Source: Rhizomys pruinosus
Lineage: Eukaryota; Chordata; Mammalia; Rodentia; Spalacidae
Direction of reading: 5' to 3'
Length of the DNA: 64,000 nucleotides
Assembly (NCBI GenBank): GCA_009823505.1
Contig: VZQC01010550.1
Location: 3,653,631-3,717,630 of the forward strand
Shown here: one piece after another, positions 10,952 to 21,049 of the stretch
Position numbering within the stretch: position 1 is the stretch's first letter
Layout: every line of letters starts with the position of its first letter
The notes under the pieces: generated by a model
What the model saw: the letters and a program-made list of their open reading frames with translations, nothing else
The model's database searches: none
Told to the model about the DNA's origin: nothing
Made by a program: the position numbers and the translations under genes

Positions 10952-10952
<1 letters not shown>
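10806..10952 (-). repeat. B4/B1-related SINE
   Basis: Mirror of 13437-13579; ends in the GAGACAGCC-type complement of GTCTC. Confidence 0.5.
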
Positions 10953-10986
<34 letters not shown>

Positions 10987-11153
10987 TCTTTATTGAGACA
11001 GGTCTTCCCTGTAAGCCCCAGGCTGCTCCTGGAACTCACTCTGTAGACCAGGCTGGCCTTGAGACTAGAACTCACTCTGTAGAAAAGCCTGGCCTTGAAC
11101 TCACTCTGCCTCCCAGTGCTAGGATTAAAGCGTGCGCCAACCACGCCCGGGCT
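10953..11153 (-). repeat. B1 SINE with internal repetition
   Basis: ACTCACTCTGTAGA occurs twice in this copy but once in the mirror at 13256-13433, so about 34 bp is duplicated only here. Confidence 0.8.
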
Positions 11154-11171
11154 TGCTCTTGGCACTTAACG

Positions 11172-11411
11172 TTGAAAATTAATTTTTATTTTATATGTAT
11201 GAATATTGGCTGTTGTGTATTAAGTACACCAACCATACATGCAATGCACACCTGGAGACCTAGAAGGAAGGACACGGAAAATCCCCTGGGGACTTGGGAG
11301 TGTGGGTTGGGTTTGTTAAGCCACCAACATGGGGGTACTGGGACTGAACCTAGGTCTTCTGTAAAGACTAATCCAGTGCTCTTAACCTCTAAGCCATCTC
11401 TCTGCCTGGGG
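11172..11411 (-). repeat. B2 SINE
   Basis: Mirror of 13026-13244, ending in a G-run absent from the other arm. Confidence 0.8.
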
Positions 11412-11975
11412 GGGGGGGGGCTGTCAGGCTTTTTACATGGATGCTGAGGATTCTGAAGTTAGATCTCCGAGCTTGCCTGGGTAAAGCACTTACCAACTGA
11501 CCTGTCTTGGTAAACTCTTTGTTGTATAATTCTTTGAGGAACTGCTCTACTATTTCCATAGTAGCTATACTTAGTGTACATACACTTATGCATGTAACAG
11601 AGGGTTCCCAATTTCGCGTAGCCCTCATCGCTTTTTTCTTTTGGTAATAACTATTCTCTTCATCAAAAGGCAATAGTTAATTTGCCTGTTGTTGATGATG
11701 AGTTATTTTGAGCCTCTTTTCATGTAACTGATGTCCATTTGTTTGCCTTTGCAGAAATGTCTGTTAAGAGGGGTTTTTTTTTTGGTTTTTGTTTTTGGAT
11801 TTTTTTTTTTGCTGGCTTGGCTGGCTGGCTGGCTGAGTGATTGATTTAGAACTAGGCTGTTTCTCAAACTGGCTTAGAATTAACTGTAGCCTAGAGTTGC
11901 CTGAAACACTTCTCCTGCCTTTGCCTTTTTAATATTGGAGACTTAAAAAAATTTCCACAGATATTGAACTACTGT
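11412..11975 (-). repeat. LINE-1 fragment with (GGCT)n
   Basis: Mirror of 12480-13020. A short GGCT repeat at 11813-11835 is kept as GCCA in the other arm. Confidence 0.65.
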
Positions 11976-12068
11976 TTCCGTTCTTTCTTCCTCTTCCCTT
12001 CCTCCCATCCTTCCCTTTCTTTCCTTTCTTTCTTTCTTTTCTTTCTTTCTTTCTTTCTTTCTTTCTTT

Positions 12069-12101
<33 letters not shown>

Positions 12102-12241
12102 TTTCTTTCTTTCTTTCTTCTCTTCTTTTTTCTCTCTTTCATACTCTCTCCTTCCTTCCTTTCTTCCTTTCGTTCTTTCTTGTTTTTGCTTCCTGTCCTC
12201 CCTTCCCTTCCTTCCTCCCTTCCTTCCCCCTGTTCCCCTCC
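11976..12241 (+). repeat. CT-rich (CTTT)n tract at inverted-repeat centre
   Basis: 265 bp of pyrimidines facing only 110 bp of purines at 12363-12472. The extra part (12120-12241) is irregular and joins straight into a B1 that lacks its 5' end. Confidence 0.9.
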
Positions 12242-12362
12242 TCCTGGCGCACGCCTTTAATCCTAGCACTTGGGAGGCAGAGGCAGGCAGATCTTTGTGA
12301 GTTCAAGGCCAGCCTGGTCTACAGAGTGAGCTCCAGGACTAAAAGGAGACCCTGTCTCAAAA
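12242..12362 (+). repeat. 5'-truncated B1 at the apex
   Basis: B1 beginning inside GGCGCACGCC; its first dozen bases are replaced by CT-rich sequence. It has no partner in the left arm, so it forms the spacer of the inverted repeat. Confidence 0.85.
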
Positions 12363-12391
12363 ATACCAGAAAAAAGAAAGAAAGAAAAGAA

Positions 12392-12438
<47 letters not shown>

Positions 12439-12472
12439 GAAGGATGGAAGGAAGGAAGGAAGGAAGAAAGAA
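12363..12472 (+). repeat. GA-rich (GAAA)n tract
   Basis: Expanded tail of the apex B1, shading into GGAA repeats. Confidence 0.9.
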
Positions 12473-12479
12473 CGAACAG

Positions 12480-13020
12480 TAGTCTAATATCTGTGGATAA
12501 TTTTTTTTTAAGTCTCCAATATTAAAAAGGCAAAGGCAGGAGAAGTGTTTCAGGCAACTCTAGGCTACAGTTAATTCTAAGCCAGTTTGAGAAACAGCCT
12601 AGTTCTAAATCAATCACTCAGCCAGCCAGCCAGCCAGCCAGCAAAAAAAAATCCAAAAACAAAAACAAAAAAAAAACCCCTCTTAACAGACATTTCTGCA
12701 AAGGCAAACAAATGGACATCAGTTACATGAAAAGAGGCTCAAAATAACTCATCATCAACAACAGGCAAATTAACTATTGCCTTTTGATGAAGAGAATAGT
12801 TATTACCAAAAGAAAAAAGGATGAGGCTACGCAGAAATGGGAACCTCTGTACATTGCTAATGTGTATGTACACTAGTATAGCTACTATGGAAATAGTAGA
12901 GCAGTTCCTCAAAAAATTAACAACAAAGAGTTTACCAAGACAGGTCAGTTGGTAAAGTGCTTACCCAGGCAAGCTCGAGGATCTAACTTCAGATCCTCAG
13001 CATCCATGTAAAAAGCTGGA
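12480..13020 (+). repeat. LINE-1 ORF2 3' portion, degenerate
   Basis: Sense LINE-1 with ACTAGTATAGCTACTATGG and neighbouring text typical of the end of ORF2; many stops. Confidence 0.65.
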
Positions 13021-13025
13021 CACAA

Positions 13026-13244
13026 GGGCTAGAGAGATGGCTTAGAGTTAAGAGCACTGGATAGTCTTACAGAAGACCTAGGTTCAGTTCCCAGTACCCA
13101 TGTGGTGGCTAACAACCAACCACAACTCCAGTCCCAGGGGTTTTAGTGTCCTCCTCTGGTCTCCATGGGCATTGCATGTATGTGGTGTACTTACATACAC
13201 ACAGGCAATATTCATACATATAAAAATAAAAATTAATTTTAAAA
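13026..13244 (+). repeat. B2 SINE
   Basis: Full B2 from GGGCTAGAGAGATGG to an A-rich tail ending in AAAATTAATTTTAAAA. Confidence 0.85.
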
Positions 13245-13255
13245 TGCCAAGAGCA

Positions 13256-13400
13256 GCCGGGCGTGGTGGCGCACGCCTTTAATCCTAGCACTTGGGAGGC
13301 AGAGGCAGGCGGATCTTTGTGAGTTCAAGGCCAGCCTGGTCTACAGAGTGAGTTCCAGGAGCAGCCTGGGGCTTACAGGGAAGACCTGTCTCAATAAAGA

Positions 13401-13433
<33 letters not shown>
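13256..13433 (+). repeat. B1 SINE with long A-tail
   Basis: Full B1 with a 35-base A run; GCCAAGAGCAG flanks it on both sides as target duplication. Confidence 0.9.
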
Positions 13434-13435
<2 letters not shown>

Positions 13436-13436
13436 C

Positions 13437-13579
13437 CAAGAGCAGTAGTGTAAACCTGCAATCCTAGCACTGGCAGGGTAGTGACAGGAGGATCCCTGGT
13501 GCTTGCTAGCCAGCTAGTCTAACCAAACTGGAGAGCTTCGGGTTCCAGTGAAAGAAAGCCCTGGCTGTCTCAAAAAAAA
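13437..13579 (+). repeat. B4/B1-related SINE
   Basis: GAGGATCCCTGGTGCTTGC and a GTCTC-A(n) end mark an older composite rodent SINE; subfamily not certain. Confidence 0.5.
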
Positions 13580-13604
13580 TAAGAAATGATAAGGAAGGAC
13601 ACCT

Positions 13605-13704
13605 GGGGCTGCAGAGATGGCTCAGCAGTTAAGAGCTGGACTGATTTTGCAGAGGACCTGAGTTCAATTCCCAGCACCCACATGGCACCCAAGAACCATC
13701 TTTA
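13605..13704 (+). repeat. Partial B2 SINE
   Basis: Head of B2 broken off at AGAACCATCTTTAAA, where the next B1 begins. Confidence 0.75.
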
Positions 13705-13705
13705 A

Positions 13706-13858
13706 ACTGGGCATGGTGGTGCATGCCTTTAATCCCAGCAGGCGGATCTCTGAGTTCAAGGCCAGCCTGGTCTACATAATGAGCTCAGGCCAGCTGGGGC
13801 TAAAAAAAAAAAAAGGGGAGACCCTGTCTCAAGTCAAAAAGTAAAAAAAAAAAAAAAG
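13706..13858 (+). repeat. B1 SINE with internal deletion
   Basis: The head jumps from CCCAGCA straight to GGCGGATC, losing about 17 bases. An A-run splits the body before GGGGAGACC. Confidence 0.8.
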
Positions 13859-13861
13859 ACA

Positions 13862-14095
13862 CCCAACACTGACCTCTCTTTTCATACAGAAAAATTTTAA
13901 ATTTAAAATGAAAGTAAAAAATAAAAGTAGATAACACGATGCAGCAATCTTATCATAGGGTATGCATACAAAGGAAAGTGGTCCATTTCTGCACTCCTAT
14001 GTTCACTGCAACATTATTCACAAAGTCAGCACATGGAACCAAACTTAGTTAACTGTCAATGGATAAATGAAGAAAACACTGGTACAGAGAGGCAA
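13862..14095 (+). repeat. LINE-1 3' fragment
   Basis: Contains CACTGCAACATTATTCAC, a LINE-1 ORF2 C-terminal signature. Confidence 0.7.
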
Positions 14096-14097
14096 AA

Positions 14098-14545
14098 TGC
14101 TTAGAACTGGAGGGATTTGAGATTTGGAATTTTCAGATTTTGGAATATTTGTATAAAAACAGGCAATCTTGGGAATGAGATCAAAGCTAAACATGAAAGG
14201 CATTATGTTCCATATCCACCTTTCCACACAGCTTGGGAACTATTTAATATATCAGTATTTTTAAGACTGACAAAATGGCTCACTAGGTAAAGGTGCTTGC
14301 AACCAAGCCTGACAATATTAAGCTCAATCTTTGGAACCTATATGGTACAAAGAAAGAAATGACTCCTGAAAGTTGCCTCTAACCTCATATGTGCATGCTC
14401 CCACACATTACACACATACTAAATAAATGTTTGAAAACAGAATTTTTAGCACACTTGCATTTTTACTGTAACCTATCTTAAGTGTGGAATTTTCCACCAG
14501 GTATCACATCAGTAGTCAAAAAGTTTTGGAATTTTAGATTTGAGT
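14098..14545 (+). repeat. Tigger-like DNA transposon split by B3
   Basis: The halves 14098-14263 and 14429-14545 carry the AGATTTTGGAATATTTG and GTGGAATTTTCCACC text of a mammal-wide Tigger/pogo-type element. The family was judged by memory. Confidence 0.5.
14264..14428 (+). repeat. B3 SINE
   Basis: Starts GACTGACAAAATGGCTCAC, has AAGCCTGACAATATTAAG in place of the B2 B-box text, and ends in a short AAATAAATG tail. Confidence 0.65.
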
Positions 14546-14605
14546 TGCTTTTTGTGTGTGTGTGTAAAACAGAATATTACGCTGCTTTTAGAAAGTAGCA
14601 ATCTT

Positions 14606-14827
14606 GGGGCTGGAGAGATGGCCTAGCGGTTAAGAGTGCCAACCGCTCTTGCAGAGGATCCGGGTTCAATCCCCAGCACCCACATGGCGGCAGAGAACGT
14701 CTGTAACTCCAATTCCAGGAGAACTCCAGTTCCAGGGGAATCCGACACCCTCTTCTGACCTCCGCAGCATTGCACGGCATGGGTGCACAAACCTACATGC
14801 AGAGAGTACATTCATACACATAGAAAA

Positions 14828-14870
<43 letters not shown>

Positions 14871-14872
14871 AA
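14606..14872 (+). repeat. B2 SINE with (AAAT)n tail
   Basis: Young-looking B2 carrying the 17-bp internal duplication. AAAGTAGCAATCTTG flanks it, and the same 15 bases appear a third time after the next B1. Confidence 0.9.
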
Positions 14873-14888
14873 AGAAAGTAGCAATCTT

Positions 14889-15035
14889 GCTGGGTGTGGT
14901 GGCGCATGCCTTTAATCCTAGCACTTGGGAGGCAGAGGCGGGCGGATCTTTGGGCGTTCAAGGCCAGCCTGGTCTACAGAGTTAATTCCAGGACAGCTGG
15001 GGGTACAGGGAGACCCTGTATGAAAAAGACCAAAA
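14889..15035 (+). repeat. B1 SINE nested at the same target site
   Basis: Inserted directly at the copy of AAAGTAGCAATCTTG made by the preceding B2 insertion; a further copy of the site follows at about 15036. Confidence 0.9.
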
Positions 15036-15112
15036 AAAGTAGCAATCTTGTCATTAGGTACAATGTAGATGAACCTGGAAGACATGATGTTGAATGAAAT
15101 AAGCCAGGTACA

Positions 15113-15284
15113 GCTGGGTGTGGTGGCCCACGCCTTTAATCCTAGCATTTGGGAGGTAGAGGCAGGCGGATCTTTGTGAGTTCAAGGCCAGCCTGGTCTA
15201 CAGAGTGAGTTCCAGGACAGCTGGGGCTACAGGGAGACCCTGTCCCAAAAAGACAAAAACAAAACAAAACAAAACAAAAAACCC
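15113..15284 (+). repeat. B1 SINE
   Basis: Flanked by GAAATAAGCCAGGTACA (15096-15112 and 15286-15302); tail is (AAAAC)n. Confidence 0.9.
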
Positions 15285-15700
15285 CGAAATAAGCCAGGTA
15301 CAAGAGGACAATTTCAAAAGTTGAGACTTCTGGGTAAGGTGGTAGCTGAGAAGCTCCCTTCCTATGACCCATCAAAAGTATTAGAGGTTACATAGACTGT
15401 TCTGGAGAGAGAAAACATCACAAAATAAAGAGTGACAGGGGAGCTTAAAAGTTCAGAGAAACAGAAGGGAGGCTCAATGGAAAGAACCACCTATACGGCT
15501 CCCTAGCAGGAAGAGGGGAAGCAGAAGCCTCATCCACAAGTACTGGCCTAATACCACCATAAACTGTGGGGGAGAGGGGCATACAAAGTGAACTAACCAT
15601 CCTTCCCCACCCCTGGCATCCACCTGTGACATTCCAGAAGACCCAGAAAGAAACTACCAGTATTTCCTCTTTGCTTTTAGCACTTGTTTTTCCTGTTTTC
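15285..15700 (+). repeat. LINE-1 3' end/3' UTR remnant
   Basis: Follows the GAAATAAGCCAG signature near the LINE-1 3' end. The rest is low-repeat sequence, so the limit is approximate. Confidence 0.5.
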
Positions 15701-15764
15701 ATTTTTACTATACTTTTAGTAATATTTTGATTTTGTCTTAGGGTTTTTTTTTTTACATCATCTT

Positions 15765-15830
15765 TTTGAGACAGGGTCTCTCTGTAGCACAGGCATGTAC
15801 CATTATGCCTGCCTAATTTTGTCCTCATTT
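15765..15830 (-). repeat. B1 fragment
   Basis: Reverse B1 with its middle deleted. Confidence 0.6.
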
Positions 15831-15831
15831 T

Positions 15832-15985
15832 TTTTGCGGGGGGGTCTTTTTGAGACAGGGTCTCCCTATAGTCCCAGCTGTCCTGGAACTCACTCTGTAG
15901 ACCAGGCTGGCCTTGAACTCACAAAGATCCGCCTGCCTCTGCCTCCCAAGTGCTAGGATTAAAGGCGTGCGCCACCACGTCCGGC
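15832..15985 (-). repeat. B1 SINE
   Basis: Intact reverse B1; TTGTCCTCATTTTT repeats on each side. Confidence 0.9.
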
Positions 15986-16081
15986 ATTGTCCTCATTTTT
16001 AAAAGCTTTATTTTTTATTAACCCCTTATATTTACCTACTGTTGTTTTTAATTAATCATTTTTCCTTAAAAAAAATCTGTT

Positions 16082-16232
16082 GTAGCCGGGTGTGGTGGTG
16101 CACACCTTTAATCCCAGTACTTGGGAGGCAGAAGCAGGTGGATCTCTGTGAGTTCAAGGCCAGCCTGGTCTACAAAGTGAGTTCCAGGCCAGCTGGGGCT
16201 ACAGGGAGACCCCGTCTTAAAAAAAAAAAAAA
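16082..16232 (+). repeat. B1 SINE
   Basis: Intact forward B1; AAAAATCTGTTG flanks both ends. Confidence 0.9.
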
Positions 16233-16372
16233 TCTGTTGCTCTTTCTACTTTTCCTTCATAACATCTTTTACATTTTTCTTTCTGTTATTTAACCTTCCA
16301 TCTGTGATCTTCTATATTTTCCCCTTTCCCTGTCCCCTTCCTTTATCTCATTCATTAAAAATTTCTTTTAAG

Positions 16373-16540
16373 CCAGGCGTGGTGGTACATACCTTTAATC
16401 CCAGCACTTGGGAGGCAGAGGCAGGCAGACTCAAAGTTTAAGGCCAGCCAGGTATACATAGGGAGTTCCAGGCCAGGTGAGGCTCAGGGAGACCCTGTCT
16501 CAAAAAATAAATAAATAAATAAATAAAAATAAATAAATCT
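16373..16540 (+). repeat. B1 SINE with (AAAT)n tail
   Basis: Forward B1, divergent, with short internal deletions and an AAAT repeat tail. Confidence 0.85.
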
Positions 16541-16705
16541 ACCTTTGCCCTAAATGATTTTTAACTTCACAGAATATTTTACATTATTTTTGCCATTTTC
16601 TGTTCTATGGTCATGGATGGCATATTATTGAGTTTTACTCCATTTTAAAAATTTATATTTCTTTAAAAAATATGTGGGGCTTCTTTCCAATTTGGGACTG
16701 GCAAA

Positions 16706-16934
16706 ATGGCTCTAACAAAACGGTGGCAAGAAGAAGGGCTGCTCTGCCATCAACCAGGTAGTGACCAGTGCAATCACGGAGTAGGCTTCAAATAACATGC
16801 CCCTCAGGCACTCAAAAGAAATCCAGAAATTTGCTATGAAGGAGATGGGTACTCCGTATGCACACATTGATAGCAGCCTCAAAAACAACTATCTGGGCCA
16901 AAGAAATAAGGAATGTTCCATATCGTATCCATGT
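16706..16934 (+). pseudogene. RPL31P: RPL31 processed pseudogene, 3'-truncated
   Basis: Conceptual translation gives [16 protein letters not shown], the core of 60S ribosomal protein L31, with upstream text equivalent to its N-terminal Lys-rich start and a downstream [15 protein letters not shown] stretch. There are no introns, so it came from mRNA. About 30 bases around codons 25-35 are missing, there is an in-frame stop just before the ALKEI segment, and the last third of the coding region is absent. A partial B2 abuts the break at 16935. It cannot make the ribosomal protein. Confidence 0.85.
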
Positions 16935-17012
16935 TTGCTGAGCATCAAACCCAGGTCCTCTGCAAGAGCAGCCAGTACTCTTTAACTGCTGAGCCCTCTC
17001 TCTAGCCCCACT
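16935..17012 (-). repeat. Partial B2 SINE
   Basis: Only the tRNA-like head remains; it is joined directly to the broken RPL31 sequence. Confidence 0.7.
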
Positions 17013-17941
17013 TAAATCCAATTTTAAGTCTATTTCTATTATTATGCAGTTTGATGTTGGTGTTCTAGCAGTTTGTTTACTCCTCTCAGTGTGGTGCTAG
17101 AAATTAAGCCCTGAAGAATAGGCAGTTCACTGAAAGATCCCTTAAATAATCAAGGAATTCAAAACAAAGTAGTCAGGAGAGATAAAGAAGGTCACTACAA
17201 TACAAAAAAACAAAAAGCAAAAAAAAACAAAACAAAAAAGAATATATCAACAACGCACTGAGTGTTGGAGTTCCCAATTTCATGAAGCAAGCACTCCTGG
17301 AAGGACAGACAGTTGGTGACACAGTAACAGTCTGTGTGATTTTAACACCTCACTCCCATCAAGGGAGAAATCAAAAAATGGAAAATTCAGAGTAATCATA
17401 CCACAGGTCAAATGTACTTGATAGACATTTACAGCTGGGGAATTACACATTTTTCTCAGCAACTGCCTCTGCCTCCCAAGTGCTCTGGGAGGCAAATTTT
17501 CTCTGCCTATCCAAATACTTGAAGAAATCAAGGAAGAAATTTAGAAATTCCTACATCAAAAGAGAATTAAATCATCAGAACCTTTGGGATACAGCATAGG
17601 TATCTCATCTCCTAACAGGAAATGAGTAGCTATGAGTGCTTACACTTAAAGTAGAGAGGTCTCAACTAGATAGCTTAATGATGTACCTCAAAGTCTTAGA
17701 AAAACAAACCAAATCCAGTATCACTAGCTAGAAAGAAATAAAATTAGGGCAGAAATTAATGAAAGGTAATTAAAGAACAATAATACAAAGAATCAATGAA
17801 ACAAAGAGTTGACTTTTTGAAAAAATAAACAAGACTAACAAACTCTTAGATAAATTAACCAAAACCAAGACCCAAATTAATAAAATTAAGAATTAAAAAA
17901 GAGAACATTGCAATAAAAAAATTGAAAAAATTTTTAAAGAA
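17013..17941 (+). repeat. LINE-1 ORF2 fragment
   Basis: Sense LINE-1, clearest at 17570-17900: CCTTTGGGATACAGC, TGAGTGCTTACA, AATCAATGAAACAAAGAG. A small B1-like block (about 17460-17500) interrupts it. All frames are broken. Confidence 0.75.
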
Positions 17942-18130
17942 GGGGCTGGAGAGATGGGTTCAATTCCCAGCACCCACATGGCAGCTAAGAACTGTCCGTC
18001 TTTAACTCCAGTTCCAGGGGAATCCAAAGGAATCCAACGCCCTCTTCTGACCTCCACAGCATTGCACGACACGGGTGCACCAACCTGCATGCAGACATTA
18101 CACTCATACACATAAAAAATAAATAAACAA
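17942..18130 (+). repeat. B2 SINE with deleted head
   Basis: GAGATGG joins straight to GTTCAATTCCCAGC, losing about 35 bases between the A and B boxes of the Pol III promoter. Confidence 0.85.
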
Positions 18131-18132
18131 GG

Positions 18133-18290
18133 AGCCAGGAATGGTGGCGCACGCCTTTAATCCTAGCACTTGGGAGGCAGAGGCAGGCAGATCTTTGTGA
18201 GTTCAAGGCCAGCCTGGTCTACAGAGTGAGTTCCAGGACAGCTGGGGCTACAGGGAGACCCTGTCTCGAAAAGACCAAAAATAAATAAAC
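18133..18290 (+). repeat. B1 SINE
   Basis: Intact B1 inserted in the tail of the B2 to its left. Confidence 0.9.
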
Positions 18291-18464
18291 AAATTAATTA
18301 ATTAATTAATTAAAATAAAATAAAAAGAGAACATTGCAACAAATACCAAAGAAATCCAGAGGAATACTTTGAAAACTTAATATTCCCCAAAACTGGAAAA
18401 CTGAGATGAAATGGATAAATGTTTACATAGGATTTACTAAAATGAAATCAGAAAGATGTTCTAC
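18291..18464 (+). repeat. LINE-1 ORF2 fragment
   Basis: Continues the ORF2 text from 17941; GAGAACATTGCAA is repeated on both sides of the SINE pair as target duplication. Confidence 0.7.
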
Positions 18465-18660
18465 CAGAGGATGGAGAGGTGCTCAGCAGTTAAGAACACT
18501 GGCTGGGCTCTGTTCCCAGAACTCATATGGTGGCAAACAAGCATACTTTAACTCCAGTTCCAGGGAATCCAATGCCCTTTTTGGGTCTCCGTGGGCATTG
18601 CATGCACATGGCGTGCCTATATATGTGCAGGCAAAACACTCATACATAAGTAAAAATTAA
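18465..18660 (+). repeat. B2 SINE
   Basis: Older B2 with the GTGGGCATTGCATGCACATGG variant 3' body. Confidence 0.8.
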
Positions 18661-19182
18661 TTTAAAACTTATATTCTACATATATTCTACCAAAGCTTTA
18701 GAAGACCTAACATCAGTGTGCTTTCAACTATTCATAAAATAGAAAGATCACCAAACATTCTGTTAAGTTAGTATTACCCTTACACTAAAACCAGGTAAGA
18801 ACACAAATGAGCACACCCACACATGCACAGAAGAAAACTACAGACCAATTTTCCTGATAAACCTAGATATTAAAAGTTCTCAATGAACACATTTAAGATT
18901 ATATATCACAAATAAGTAAGTTTTATTCCAGGGATGCAAGGATGGTCCAATATAGGTAAATCAGTAAACAGCACATAAACAGTCTTAACAGAAATCACAC
19001 AACTCAGGACGATCTTAATCAATGCTGAAAAGGCAAATCTCAGCATCCCTTCCTGATAAAAGCACCGCAGAATCCAAGGACAGAAGCAGCACAATAAAGG
19101 CTGCATGTTACACACCTACAGCCAATATTATAGCAAATGGGGAAAACCCAAAGCCTCTCTTGGGAGTATATCTCCCTCTACT
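18661..19182 (+). repeat. LINE-1 reverse-transcriptase region
   Basis: Text such as AACTACAGACCAATTTTCC and GGGATGCAAGGATGGTCC is the conserved RT portion of LINE-1 ORF2; frameshifts and stops abound. Confidence 0.85.
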
Positions 19183-19421
19183 CTTTTTTAATTTTATTTA
19201 TTTCCATACGTGTATGAATGTACTGTCTGCATGCAAGTTTGTGCACCCGTGTCGTGCAGTGCGGCGGAGGTCAGAAGAGGGTCTCAGATTCCCCTGGAAC
19301 TGGAGTTCTCCTGGAATTGGAGTTTCAGACGGTTCTTGGCCGCCATGTGGGTGCTGGGGATCGAACCCCTCTGTAAGAATGGTCAGCGCTCTTAACACCA
19401 CTAGGCCATCTCTCCAGCCCC
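19183..19421 (-). repeat. B2 SINE
   Basis: Reverse B2 of the 17-bp-duplication type, between near-copies of CTCCCTCTACTC. Confidence 0.85.
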
Positions 19422-19507
19422 TCCCTCCACTCCTAATATAGTACTCCAAGTCTTAGCTAGAGCTGCAAGATAAAAGAACGATATAAAGGGATAAAAATAT
19501 GAAATAA
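19422..19507 (+). repeat. LINE-1 fragment
   Basis: Short ORF2 piece (CAAGTCTTAGCTAGAGC) continuing from before the B2. Confidence 0.65.
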
Positions 19508-19610
19508 GGGACTGGAGAGATGGCTCAGCAGTTAAGAGCACAGACTGCCCTTCCAGAGGGCCTGGGTTCGATTCCCAGCACCCATATGACAGCTAAGAAC
19601 CATCTTTAAG
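19508..19610 (+). repeat. Partial B2 SINE
   Basis: Head only, ending AGAACCATCTTTAAG where a B1 takes over. Confidence 0.75.
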
Positions 19611-19700
19611 CTGGGCGTGGTAGCTGTAGGCCAGCCTGGTCTACAGAGTGAGTTCCAGGCCAGCTGGGGCTATAGGGAGATCCTTTCTAAAAAAAAAAAA
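19611..19700 (+). repeat. B1 SINE with internal deletion
   Basis: The head joins to GGCCAGCCTGG; about 55 bases are missing. Confidence 0.75.
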
Positions 19701-20116
19701 AGATTAAACATGGAATTACCATATAATCCTATATACACTTGTATACATAACAGCATTATTCACAATAACTAAGGGGTAGAAATTATCTAAAATTCCATTG
19801 ACCAGGTTGATAAATGAATATACACAGAAGGTAGCTTTAAAGGAAAGAAATCCTGTCACATGCTACAATGTAGATGAATCTTGAGAACATTATGCTAAGT
19901 GAAATAAGCTAGTCCGAAAAGATAAATCCTGCATGATTCTGCTCATACTAAGTATCTGAAGTAGTCAGCTTAATAGAAACACAAGGAAGGTGATAGGTAG
20001 TGGTGAGAGGGAGAATGGGGTATTGTTAGGTAATACGTATAGAGTTTTTATTTAACAGTACAGAAATGGTCTGGAGATTCATCTCACAACAGTGTGACCA
20101 TATTTAACACTTTTAA
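19701..20116 (+). repeat. LINE-1 3' end, out of order
   Basis: GCTACAATGTAGATGAATC and GTGAAATAAGCTAGTCC belong to the LINE-1 3' end, yet mid-ORF2 text follows after the N. The left arm lacks this piece, so the order here is suspect. Confidence 0.7.
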
Positions 20117-20117
20117 N
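20117..20117. other. Single N: sequence join
   Basis: LINE-1 3' sequence on the left, B1 missing its 5' half on the right. The left arm passes through the matching point with different sequence. Confidence 0.85.
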
Positions 20118-20215
20118 ATTCAAGGCCAGCCTGGTCTACAGAGTGAGTTCCAGGACAGCTGGGGCTACAGGGAGACCCTGTCTCGAAAAGACAAAAAAAA
20201 AACAACAAAAAAAAA
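20118..20215 (+). repeat. B1 SINE cut at the N
   Basis: Begins mid-element at ATTCAAGGCCAGCC right after the N. Confidence 0.85.
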
Positions 20216-20725
20216 AAATACAAAAAAAAAACCTGAAAGACTCCACTAGAAAACACTTAGATTTCATAAACACTTCCAGCAAAATCAACATACAAAAACT
20301 AATGGTTTTCCTGTGTATCAGCATGAACTTGTTAATAAATCAGAAAACAAATCATATTCATAATAGGTTCCAAAAAAATATTAAAATACCTAGGAATAAA
20401 CTTAACCAAATAGGCGAAAACCTCTACAGAGACAACTTTGAAACAATGAAGAAGGCAGCTGCATACTATAAGTTATATGAGAAGCCCTCCCATGCTCAGG
20501 CACCAAGTTCCACATTGAATTTTTACTGTGAAAATGGCCATATTACTCAAAGGAATCCATAGCACAAAAGATCCCGAAGGGCTAAAGCAATCCTAAGCAC
20601 AAAGAGTAATATAGGAATATACTAGGACCTCCAGGTAAGATGGCAGAGCCACTTCTGTACAACCCAGTAAAAGACCACAATCAAGATAAAACAATAGAAT
20701 CTATTCCTATAAAACAAAAAGCTGC
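20216..20725 (+). repeat. LINE-1 ORF2 fragment
   Basis: CCTAGGAATAAACTTAACC and AAAGCAATCCTAAGC are ORF2 C-terminal text; a stop breaks the frame after the first of these. Confidence 0.8.
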
Positions 20726-20865
20726 CGCTGGGTGTGATGGTGCACTTGGGAGGCAGAGGCAGGCGGATCTCTGTGAGTTCAAGGCCCGCCTGGTCTGTAC
20801 AGTGAGTTACAGGCCAACTGGGACTAAAGGGAGACCCTGCCTCAAAAAAAAAAAAAAAAAAAAGA
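20726..20865 (+). repeat. B1 SINE
   Basis: Forward B1 lacking the CCTTTAATCC part of the head, with an A tail. Confidence 0.85.
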
Positions 20866-21049
20866 AAGAAAAAGCTGAAGGAAAAAAACAAGTCACATTC
20901 AGATTTTTCCCCCTACAGAACAACAGCTATGCCAGGGTCTAGATGTACCATACTGCTTGTGTATGGTCAGACACAGGGATACCTGTCAAGCAGGTGTTCT
21001 CCCCTCATGGATAGTGGCACTATGAAAATACTGAGAGACTGTCCAGTTA

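Larger units (their letters stand above)
805..12241 (+). repeat. Left arm of 11-kb inverted repeat
   Basis: Reverse complement of about 12363-22820. Anchors: 805-870 matches 22755-22820; 7201-7330 matches 17010-17140; 8755-9050 matches 15290-15610. Unique segments match almost base for base, but SINEs in this arm carry many small insertions and deletions relative to the right arm. It differs by an extra segment at 4797-5155 and a replaced segment at about 3828-4146. Arm lengths therefore differ by roughly 1 kb. Confidence 0.9.

Noticed and set aside
12225..12245. Residual hairpin adapter at the inverted-repeat centre
   Set aside because: CCCCTCCTCC is loosely adapter-like, but the surrounding CT tract explains it and no longer match is present.
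11943..12269. Lys/Glu-rich and Phe/Ser-rich open frames
   Set aside because: Both are translations of the (CTTT)n/(GAAA)n tract at the inverted-repeat centre.
20143..20562. 139-codon open frame
   Set aside because: Runs through a B1 end and a degenerate LINE-1 ORF2 segment; no start or domain of its own.
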